64,000 nucleotides of DNA from Streptomyces sp. NBC_00683 (GTDB taxonomy: Bacteria; Actinomycetota; Actinomycetes; Streptomycetales; Streptomycetaceae), in the NCBI RefSeq assembly GCF_036226745.1, contig NZ_CP109013.1, positions 6,696,001 to 6,760,000 on the forward strand, written 5' to 3'. Within the stretch, counting starts at the first letter, position 1, and each line of letters begins with the position of its first letter. The notes under the pieces are model-generated. The model was not told the DNA's origin. It ran no database searches and was given only the letters and a program-made list of their open reading frames with translations. Below are positions 54,970 to 62,358 of the stretch, piece after piece. Made by a program: the position numbers and the translations under genes.

Positions 54970-55152
54970 TGCTCTCACGCCCTTCCGGCCACCCCACTGC
55001 GACTGGACATGGTTCAACAGCAGGGACCATCCCCGCGTCACGGCTCCGGACCCGTACAACACCCGTACACAGCGGGCTCACTCGATGGATTACGGCCCCG
55101 AAGCCAGATCATCTGACTAGCCTTGGCGGCCTGGCAGTTCAAAGGGGGGAAC

Positions 55153-56536
55153 ATGGTGGGTTCAGGGGACGAGGAACAGCGGGGGCTGTTCAGCGGGTTC
55201 GAGGGCTACCGGACACCTGCGCCGACGGAAGTCCGCGGGGTCCTGGCAACACGGCGTCGTCATCGTGGACACCAATGTGCTGATCGATCTGTACCGGATG
55301 AACCGACAGGTTCGCGAGGACATGCTGACGGTACTGGAGGCGCTCGGTGCCCGCCTGTGGGTGCCGCATCAGGTACTCGTCGAGTTCTGGCGTAATCAGC
55401 AGCAGCCCGGCGTGCTCGGACACCATCATGCCCAGGTGCGTGACACCGCCGCAGCCATGACCAAGGCGCGCAGTGCCATCGGGGATTCGCTCAACCGTTG
55501 GGCGCGAGCGGTCCATCTGGCCGCGGACGCCCCGATCCGTGACGAGCTGAACAAGCTCGAGGAGGACCTCGACGCCACCCTGGATGGGCTGCGCGAGGTG
55601 CTCGAACGGCAGGCCACGGTCGACCAGGTACCAGGCGCACCGGACACATCGGCGGACCCGGTGATCGGGAAGCTGGAGGTGCTGCTCCAGGGCAAAGTCG
55701 GGGCTCGTCCGACGGATGACCAGCTCACTCGGTGGGTCTCAGAAGCCAAGGAGCGGGCACAGCACAGGCAGCCGCCAGGCTTTCGCGACTTCGAAGAAGG
55801 AAAGCCCGATCATGCTGCGGCGGGCGACTACATCGTGTGGAGACAGCTCTCCGCGGAGGTGACAGCGCGAGGCGCGGACGTCCTCTTCGTCACCAGGGAC
55901 CTCAAGGAGGACTGGTGGCGGACCCTGGCGGTGTCCGGAGACCGCCAGCCACGCGTCGAGCTCGTACACGAGTTGCGCGCCGAAACGGGGCGGCAGCTGT
56001 ACATGCTGGAGCCCAGCGGTCTGCTCGACCTGGCCCAGGACAGCCTCGATCTGCGAGGACGAGTGGCGAGCACCTCTGTCGACGCGCTGCGTCAGATGGA
56101 GAGAGAGTCGAGCCCCGTCGTGTGGTCGGAGGCGATGCTCCGTTATTTGCTGGCCATGCTCCAGCACCAGTCCCCGGTCAGATTCCAGGTGCTGCTCCAC
56201 GCCGGTCGCAACAACGGCTTCGTCGACCGGGAGACCGTCTACAAGCTCGGTGGCTATGACGCGAGTCGGATGCTGCGCGGATTCACCAAGCCAGTGGCCA
56301 CGGCTACCCGCCGCCTGCACGAGCTCGGCCTCATCGACGGGACACCGGAGGAATTGCTGCGTGCCGTGTATGACGGCGACGTTCTGGCATCGGGCTTCGG
56401 CGTCCCCGACTACACCGTACCGATGCTGAATAACATCGCCGAGCAATTCGACGCTCATGGCGTCATCACGCTGGCGACGGACGGGGACACCGGCGACGAG
56501 GACGCGGCATACGACCCCGAGTCCGACGAAGGCTGA
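55153..56536 (+). CDS. PIN-like nuclease (DUF4935/PIN_8), N-terminal frameshift
   Basis: The family normally starts with an F-E-G-Y-R-T-P stretch, a 12-residue spacer, then V-V-D-T-N-V-L. Here F-S-G-F-E-G-Y-R-T-P is in the frame of ATG 55153 (behind AAAGGGGGGA), whereas V-V-I-V-D-T-N-V-L-I-D-L-Y and all the rest lie one frame over. Removing one G from the GGGG run at 55237-55240 joins them and gives exactly 12 residues between. The remaining 420 residues have P-H-Q-V-L-V-E-F-W-R-N and F-V-T-R-D-L-K-E-D-W-W, with the PIN acidic residues, and an extra C-terminal domain. As it stands, the intact frame could only start at GTG 55265, at the first catalytic Asp. Confidence 0.8.
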
Positions 56537-56650
56537 CGCGCGCCGCACGCCCAGCCAAGCGCTGTCCGGCAGTGTCTACGGATCCGGCATGAACCGTGGT
56601 CGACATGACACCGGCGGCTGCGGGACAGCACTGCGACGCAGGTCTGAGGC

Positions 56651-56672
56651 GCCCGCGATCCTGATCGCGGGC
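56651..56672. terminator. near-perfect palindrome between convergent genes
   Basis: GCCCGCGATC and GATCGCGGGC are inverted repeats around two bases. They lie in the 275-bp gap between the PIN gene and the convergent metalloprotease gene, which shows no other coding signal. Confidence 0.6.
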
Positions 56673-56811
56673 GGGAGGCTGCGCGACCGCAGGATCACAC
56701 GGAGCCGACCCGCCCCCAGTGAAACGGGCGAGGCGACGCCGCATCTGCTCAGTTGTCGGCCCGCCCGGCACCAGCGCTTTCTGCCGCCACTGCCGCCGAA
56801 CGGGACGGAGA

Positions 56812-58221
56812 TCAAGTCAGGTGTCGGGCAGCCAACGTCGCCGCCGCCAAGGCGTACCCATCCGTTCGCACGCTCTCCACACCCCGCGCCTTGAACCCCT
56901 GTCTCAGGCTGTCCATGAGGGTGAAGAACAAGAGTGGCTTCGCCGAATCGCAGAGCGGAGCGATGCCGGCCTTGCGTACGCCCCAGAGGCGCAGTGCCTC
57001 CGCGGGGTTTCCGCTGACGGCGAGTTGTGCGGCCTCGCCCAGCCATGCGCCGGACTCCTGGCTCTCACTCTCCAGCAGGGCAAGGTGCCAGGACTCCGGG
57101 CGGCACTGCCACGCGTCGAGATGGGCAATTTTGAGCATGTCCATGTGGGGCAACGAGGTGTAGACCGGCGGTGTGCCGGCCAACTCCCAGGAGAAGAGCT
57201 GGGCTTCTTCGGAGATGGTCGAGGCTGCTTCCGTCGCAGCCAACGGCGTGCTGAGGAAGATTCTGGCGAACTGCTGCTCCCGCTCGCCGACCTGGTCGAG
57301 AAGCAGCGCAGACCGGACGCGGGCGGACGGGTGAGTGCAGCCTCGGCGGATGAACAGCGCCCGCTCCGTCAGGTGCACGGCCAGCATGGCGATCAAGGCC
57401 CCCAGGAGGGAGAAGGTCGCAGCGTCGGCAGCCTCGGCATGACCGGCGAGTTCCTGCTCGATCAGCCGCTTGCTGGCGCGGTAGGCGAACAGATCCGCCT
57501 CCAGTTCCCTGGCCTGGTTGTCCGAACAGACCGGAATGTGTTCGTCAGGTGAGAAGCCGCTCACGGCGGACTGATGCCCCAGTGCGTGGTGGGCTATTTC
57601 GTGCCCGATGATGAACTGACTGGCCTGGAGGTAGAGGAACGCGGCGTTCTTCTCGGCCTCGAGATCCAGCCGCAGTCCCAGTTTCGCCGCCAAGGCGTAC
57701 ACCCGCTGGTTCGTGCAGTAGTAGCGCAGCAGGCCGGTGAGCACGGCCGGGTCCCCGCCCATGTTTCCTGCTCTGGCCGCCCGTACGGTCGCGCCAAAAG
57801 ACCCGGAGGCGAGCTGGGTCAGGGAGATCGAGATGTACCGGGCGTAGTGGGAGCACAAGGTGAGGGTCGCGTCGGCGACATTGACCAGCCCTGAACCGTC
57901 CGAGAACGGCGTCATCTGTGCCGAGACGTCTTCCCTGAGGGTCTTCACGACGCGGACGGAGGCGAGGCGTTCCGTACTCGCACCGAGGTCGGTCATGGCG
58001 GCTTTCAGCTGCTCTGTCACCAACTCCTCGGGCGCGGTCATCATGTCTTCGTACTTGCCGGCCCACTCGCTCTGCTGCCAGGCTGCTGTGGCGGCTTCGA
58101 GCTCTCGGAGGCCCGCCTCGTCCCCGAGCTCACGCAGCCGCTTCCTCATTTCGCCGCGCTGCACTTCGCGGTCGGCCCGGAGCAACTCGTACTTGCGGTC
58201 CGCCATCGTTTTGCGGATCAC
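56812..58221 (-). CDS. M48-like zinc metalloprotease domain protein
   Basis: A 469-residue soluble protein. The zinc site is I-I-G-H-E-I-A-H-H (HExxH at 207-211), with a third ligand probable in E-L-E-A-D-L-F-A-Y about 30 residues on, the usual gluzincin E-x2-A-D arrangement. The flanking 150-200 residues are helical and of unknown function. There is no signal peptide or membrane segment, unlike HtpX. The start GTG 58221 overlaps the stop of the upstream 117-residue gene (GTGA), so the two are coupled. It lies in a group of accessory genes and could be an effector or activating protease of a two-gene module. Confidence 0.8.
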   Translation of the reverse strand: MIRKTMADRKYELLRADREVQRGEMRKRLRELGDEAGLRELEAATAAWQQSEWAGKYEDMMTAPEELVTEQLKAAMTDLGASTERLASVRVVKTLREDVSAQMTPFSDGSGLVNVADATLTLCSHYARYISISLTQLASGSFGATVRAARAGNMGGDPAVLTGLLRYYCTNQRVYALAAKLGLRLDLEAEKNAAFLYLQASQFIIGHEIAHHALGHQSAVSGFSPDEHIPVCSDNQARELEADLFAYRASKRLIEQELAGHAEAADAATFSLLGALIAMLAVHLTERALFIRRGCTHPSARVRSALLLDQVGEREQQFARIFLSTPLAATEAASTISEEAQLFSWELAGTPPVYTSLPHMDMLKIAHLDAWQCRPESWHLALLESESQESGAWLGEAAQLAVSGNPAEALRLWGVRKAGIAPLCDSAKPLLFFTLMDSLRQGFKARGVESVRTDGYALAAATLAARHLT

Positions 58222-58571
58222 GACGGAGCCGGTGACGTGCGGCAGAAGGCGCCGAGACCTACCCGTGCGACAAGGACGGCGATCAATGCGGCTGTGGTGG
58301 GGTCGTCATCCAGGTCGGTGAGGAGCTCGTGGATGGTGAACGCGTCGATCAGCCTGTCCGATCCCGTGGTCCCCAGCAGGCCTTGCGTCTTCTCGTGATG
58401 GCAGATCTTGCGCTGCAGTTCACTGTGCTTGTTGCCGAACCACTGTTTCCCGAAGCGCCGGTGGTTCTCCTGATCCTCGGGGGAGAGCCCCAAGCCCTCG
58501 CCCAGCAGCTCCGCCCCGAGCAGAGAGTAGAGCTCTTCGTCGGACTTATCCCAGTAGGCCTCGACAGTCAC
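58218..58571 (-). CDS. 117-residue partner of the metalloprotease
   Basis: An acidic helical protein of unknown family (E-A-Y-W-D-K-S-D-E-E-L-Y-S-L-L-G-A-E-L-L-G). The middle has H-S-E-L-Q-R-K-I-C-H-H-E-K-T, with Cys and His residues that could bind metal, and the end is mildly hydrophobic (A-A-L-I-A-V-L-V-A-R-V-G-L-G). It starts at GTG/ATG 58571 and overlaps the metalloprotease start by 4 bases, implying equal expression and perhaps a complex or an inhibitor/sensor role. The upstream region 58572-58794 holds its promoter. Confidence 0.7.
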   Translation of the reverse strand: MTVEAYWDKSDEELYSLLGAELLGEGLGLSPEDQENHRRFGKQWFGNKHSELQRKICHHEKTQGLLGTTGSDRLIDAFTIHELLTDLDDDPTTAALIAVLVARVGLGAFCRTSPAPS

Positions 58572-58794
58572 CTTGTCTCATCCTTTGCGCTGGATTCCGG
58601 TTATCGGATGGTCCGACCGACTCCTGCATCTTAGAGACCCCGCCACTCCAGGAGGGGGAGAACGGAAGACATGGGTACCACTGCGCTCGCTCCCCGAGCC
58701 TTTCCGGCGACCGGCGGCCCGCACATGATTGGGCGGGAGCGCGCGTCGGCCGCACTGTCGGCAACCTGAGGTGTCAGTGGCGAACGCGCTCGGT

Positions 58795-59343
58795 TCACGG
58801 GTGGGGCGGTGTCGAGATGCCGAGGTCCTGACGCATGGCGAGCTGCATCGCCGTGATCGCGTCCCACATCTGGATCAGAAAGGTGTGGGTTTCCTGCCAC
58901 TTCTGCTGGTCGTGTGCACCGTCCTCGGTCAGCGACTCCATGAGCTTCTTGGCCTCTGCGAGCTCCACTCGGACCGCTTGGCAGGGCTGCAGGACGTTGT
59001 CGGGGACGAGCATCTGAGCCTGGGCATAGGTGTCTTGGAACTCGGCCCGGACTACCTCTGTCGCGGGGGCCGGGTCGGCCCCGGAACGCATCGCGTAGAG
59101 GTCTTCCATCATGTGGAACCGATACCGTCGGGCGCCGGAGTTCAGCGCGACGTAGATTTCGCGTCGACGCTCCAGGTGGGCCTGGGCGTCGTCGAGGTGC
59201 CGCTTGGCCCGCTCCGAGAGCTGCTGGAGCTCGAAGTCCTGGCGGCGCGATCGTGAGCTCACCCAAGCGGTGGTGATCGGAGCGAGCAGAGTGCCGGTCA
59301 CACCCACCACGGCAACCAATAACGCTATGAGTCCAGTGCTCAA
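58795..59343 (-). CDS. single-TM coiled-coil membrane protein
   Basis: A 182-residue protein. A TTG start at 59343 gives an N-terminus S-T-G-L-I-A-L-L-V-A-V-V-G-V-T-G-T-L-L-A-P, one membrane segment right at the start, followed by a long charged helix (R-S-R-R-Q-D-F-E-L-Q-Q-L-S-E-R-A-K-R-H-L) that suggests a coiled coil. The open frame reaches back to 59553, but that part lacks coding character. A TTA codon at 59320-59322 is present, a possible bldA target. Such short-anchor coiled-coil proteins are common in Streptomyces and have no known role. Confidence 0.68.
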   Translation of the reverse strand: MSTGLIALLVAVVGVTGTLLAPITTAWVSSRSRRQDFELQQLSERAKRHLDDAQAHLERRREIYVALNSGARRYRFHMMEDLYAMRSGADPAPATEVVRAEFQDTYAQAQMLVPDNVLQPCQAVRVELAEAKKLMESLTEDGAHDQQKWQETHTFLIQMWDAITAMQLAMRQDLGISTPPHP

Positions 59344-59564
59344 TCCTGCCCCCTGGCACGGCGTGGTCCAGGTCAGCCGCCGCATTGCGTCACCGGCTCC
59401 TGCCCCACGATTCGGTGGCACGCGACCGTCACCCATCGCGTTGGCCTTTCGCTGTCGGAACACACTCAGACGTCCAGGGTGTGCAGTCAAGGCCGCCAGG
59501 GGGTGTTCCCCTGGTGCCCTTATCGCCTCGTCTTCCGTGTCGGGCCGCGGCAAGGCCGCGCGTT

Positions 59565-60176
59565 CTATGCGCGAGGCTCCGGCACGCGACCGCAGTCAAA
59601 CTCCGCGGAGGCGAAGAGCTCCGGGGTCAGGCGCACGCCCGTGATGCGCTCGGCGAGAGCGAAGGCGGCCTCGGTGTGCCCGTCGAAGCTCGCGTCGGCC
59701 TCGTCGCTGAGGTCGAAGCCGGACTCCCGCATCGCGGTGAGCAGTTCGTCAGGATGGCTGTCGTCGCGGTGATGGGGGAAGAGGGGCTCGAAGTGCAGGC
59801 GGGTGGCGCCGTCCTCGTGCCAGTAGAAGTGGTCGACCGCGTTGATGTTCCGGTAGTGGGAGACCATCGTCCGGCCGCGCGAGACGGGAAGCATGGTCTC
59901 GATGTCGATGCCCAGGAAGCCGTTGTACTCGACCATCAGTGACCAATCGCCGACGGGTGCGATCCCCACGAAGCGCTCGTCCGACTCCCACTCCTCGTAC
60001 GCTGGCCCACTCAGTCCGCCTACCCCGGTGATCCGCTCGCCAGGCTCGGCTCCCAGAGCCTTGAGCAGCGCATCGGATGACAGCCCTTGGATGAGCGTGA
60101 CGCAGTACGCCTCCGTGAGGTGCGGGTACTGCTCTTCGAGCCATCCGTAGTCGGCGGCGGTGCTGTGGTCGCTCAT
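59565..60176 (-). CDS. DUF6461 domain protein
   Basis: A 203-residue soluble acidic protein. It has the layout of DUF6461: D-Y-G-W-L near the N-terminus, a middle section V-G-D-W-S-L-M-V-E-Y-N-G-F-L-G, and S-H-Y-R-N-I-N-A-V-D-H-F-Y-W-H-E-D-G. The function is unknown; the family is abundant in actinomycetes and sometimes lies beside polymorphic toxin or immunity genes. The ATG at 60176 stands behind the AT-poor divergent region shared with the ATPase gene at 60367. Confidence 0.8.
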   Translation of the reverse strand: MSDHSTAADYGWLEEQYPHLTEAYCVTLIQGLSSDALLKALGAEPGERITGVGGLSGPAYEEWESDERFVGIAPVGDWSLMVEYNGFLGIDIETMLPVSRGRTMVSHYRNINAVDHFYWHEDGATRLHFEPLFPHHRDDSHPDELLTAMRESGFDLSDEADASFDGHTEAAFALAERITGVRLTPELFASAEFDCGRVPEPRA

Positions 60177-60366
60177 GTCCGCAGAATGGCAGACGGCGCT
60201 GACACCCGATCGTCACGGTCATCGGAGGCGTCGGCGGATGCGTGGAGGGGGTCTACGTGGCCATGCCGTACAACGGTTGTCCCGACCCGTACAACGTCCG
60301 TACCGAGCGCACAGGTACGGCAGGATGCCCTGGTCTGGGCGGTGGCGCGCCGACACGGTTGCCTGC

Positions 60367-60816
60367 ATGACACCGATCTGCACCGCAGGGGGATCCCAGG
60401 CGACGGAGTTCGTCGTCCGCCTCAGCAGCACCCCGCGAGGGGCTCGCCTCGCACGGCGGCTGGCCGAGCAGCAACTCGCCGCCTGGGATATCCCGTACGG
60501 CTCCGGCACGGCCCGGACCGTCGCTCTGGTCACGGCCGAACTGGCCTCCAATGCGATCACCCACGGCCGTCTGCCCGGCCGTGATTTCCGCCTGGTTCTC
60601 GGGCTTCTGCCCCATGCCGTGCGCATCGAAGTGACGGACACCCGTCCCGAACGCCAGCTACCGAACCCCGCGCTCACCTTCCCTGATGGCACTGCAGGGC
60701 GAGGGCTCCTCCTGGTTGACGCGTACGCGGACCGATGGGGCTGCGCAGCTCATGACGCCTACACCAAAACGGTCTGGGCGGAAGTGGTATCCGGGCTATC
60801 TTGTGAACTCAGTTAA
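60367..60816 (+). CDS. RsbW-like ATP-binding protein (HATPase_c_2)
   Basis: A 149-residue GHKL ATPase of the anti-sigma-factor kinase type. The N-box is E-L-A-S-N-A-I-T-H-G, the G1 box V-T-D-T-R-P and the G2 box G-R-G-L-L-L-V. Streptomyces genomes carry dozens of these alone, with targets unknown. The start at ATG 60367 places the fold at normal length. The TAA stop at 60814 falls inside the second copy of the shared island motif. Confidence 0.88.
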   Translation: MTPICTAGGSQATEFVVRLSSTPRGARLARRLAEQQLAAWDIPYGSGTARTVALVTAELASNAITHGRLPGRDFRLVLGLLPHAVRIEVTDTRPERQLPNPALTFPDGTAGRGLLLVDAYADRWGCAAHDAYTKTVWAEVVSGLSCELS

Positions 60817-60822
60817 CGAGTG
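60800..60822 (+). promoter_or_regulatory. shared 23-bp island motif, copy 2
   Basis: Core TGTGAACTCAGTTAACGAG. It matches 62294-62316 at 19 of 23 bases. It overlaps the last 17 bases of the ATPase gene and lies 151 bp before the ATG at 60974. If TTGTGA is a -35 box, CAGTCT stands 17 bp downstream as a possible -10. Confidence 0.6.
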
Positions 60823-60973
60823 ACAGTCTTGTCGTCGAGGGGAGAGGGGCGTCCCGACGAGGCGTTCCGATGTGAAGGATCGACGTGCCGGCCCGGACAG
60901 GACAAGCCGTCGGCTTTGACCGGCGAACACCGTGCGCACCCCCAACTGTGAGAAGCCACTTCAGGAGCGGGCG

Positions 60974-62227
60974 ATGGACAACGAGATTCAGCTGATCAGT
61001 GACGGTGACGGACTGGCGGTCCTTGGGAACGAGGCCGATGTCGAACGTTTCCTCGCCTCGGAGGGGCTCGCGTCGAAGGACCTCGGAGCGCAACGGCTCA
61101 AGTCCGTCATCGGTGTCGGGGCTGTAGCCGCGCAGGTGGGTTCGGACCTTGCCGCCAACTCCGGTCGCTGGGTGAAGCTGACCCCGAAGTCGGCACGGCT
61201 CGTCAAGAAGTACGGGTTGAGGGAGAGTTCGAAGACGGGTTTCAGTACGGGTGTGGTGAAGGGGCAGAAGGGGCAGATCAGGGGATTCGTCGAGTTCGTG
61301 AAGGCCCCCCGCTCGCTTCTGAGTAACCCGGCGGTTCTCGCCAATGCCGCGAAGCTCATGTCGCAGGTCGCGATGCAGCAGACCATGGACGAGATCACCG
61401 ACTATCTCGCGACGATCGACGCGAAGGTCGACGACGTGCTGCGCGCCCAGAAGGACGCTGTGCTGGCCCGCATGATCGGAGTGGGCTTCGTCGTCGAGGA
61501 GGTCATGACCATCCGCGGGAAGAGGCGGGGAGTCGACGAGATCACCTGGTCGAAAGTCCAGGCCGCGCCGACGGCGATCGCGGAGACCCAGGTGTACGCG
61601 TTGCGTCAACTCGACGCAGTCGCCGAGAAGATGGAGCACAAGGACAAGATCGGTGATCTTGCCACGACGGCCAAGGAAGCTGAGTCCGCCGTCCGGGAGT
61701 GGCTCGCTGTTCTGGCTCGCTGCTTCCAGCTGCAGGACGCGATGGCTGTGCTCGAACTCGACCGAGTGCTGGACGTGTCACCGGAGGAGTTGAACGAGCA
61801 TCGCCTCGGGCTGAAGGCTGCCCGTCAGGACCGCCTGGAACTCATCCTGCGGACCACCGAGCGTCTGTTGGCCAGGATGAACGCGGCTGCCGATACGGCC
61901 AACGCGAAGGTGCTGCTGCACCCGGCCAAGTCCCCGGCCGTAGTGCAGTCGAGCAACCATGTCGCGACGTGCGTTTCCGACTTCCACGCGCTGCTCGGGA
62001 TCGAGGCCGGTGGGCAGTCGTCGGAGGAGAGGCGATGGGCGCATGCGGCAGTGGAGGCGAGGGACAAGGCGCTTGAGGCAGGAGCCAAGGGTGTCGATAC
62101 CGCCAGAAGCCTCGGCAGCGAGACCCTTGACCGCGCCGGCTCGGTGACGGAGAAGCTCGCCAGTGGGATCGCCGAGCGAGTGCGCCGTCGGCGCGGACGC
62201 GATGAAGAGCCAGACGAGAAAGGCTGA
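60974..62227 (+). CDS. large helical protein of unknown function
   Basis: A 417-residue protein, almost wholly predicted helical. An N-terminal region of about 60 residues (I-Q-L-I-S-D-G-D-G-L-A-V-L-G-N) is followed by a basic G-R-W-V-K-L-T-P-K-S-A-R-L-V-K-K-Y-G stretch, long amphipathic helices, and a Lys/Arg/Glu-rich C-terminus. No membrane segment is convincing. I do not recognise the family. ATG 60974 with AGGAG 7 bp before it is a good start. The shared 23-bp motif upstream links it to the methylase and the CoiA-like gene. Confidence 0.72.
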   Translation: MDNEIQLISDGDGLAVLGNEADVERFLASEGLASKDLGAQRLKSVIGVGAVAAQVGSDLAANSGRWVKLTPKSARLVKKYGLRESSKTGFSTGVVKGQKGQIRGFVEFVKAPRSLLSNPAVLANAAKLMSQVAMQQTMDEITDYLATIDAKVDDVLRAQKDAVLARMIGVGFVVEEVMTIRGKRRGVDEITWSKVQAAPTAIAETQVYALRQLDAVAEKMEHKDKIGDLATTAKEAESAVREWLAVLARCFQLQDAMAVLELDRVLDVSPEELNEHRLGLKAARQDRLELILRTTERLLARMNAAADTANAKVLLHPAKSPAVVQSSNHVATCVSDFHALLGIEAGGQSSEERRWAHAAVEARDKALEAGAKGVDTARSLGSETLDRAGSVTEKLASGIAERVRRRRGRDEEPDEKG

Positions 62228-62293
62228 GCGGGCGCCGGTCATCGGGTACGTGCGCAGCCGGCTGTACCGCCAAGCATGGGATGCGTAGCGCCA

Positions 62294-62316
62294 CTTGTGA
62301 ACTGAGTCAATGATTG
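62294..62316 (+). promoter_or_regulatory. shared 23-bp island motif, copy 3
   Basis: Core TGTGAACTGAGTCAATGAT. It is 19 of 23 identical to each of the other two copies and ends 42 bp before the CoiA-like start. It gives the clearest view of the consensus, TGTGAAC-N2-AGTYAAYGA. Confidence 0.65.
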
Positions 62317-62358
62317 CCATGCTTGCCGGGATGCTTCTCACGGGGGAGGGTGCCCGCC

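Noticed and set aside
58671..58769. A 32-codon plus-strand frame with a good GGAGGGGGAG site, between two minus-strand genes.
   Set aside because: The composition is not distinct from shadow frames and no family is recognised; too short to support without conservation.
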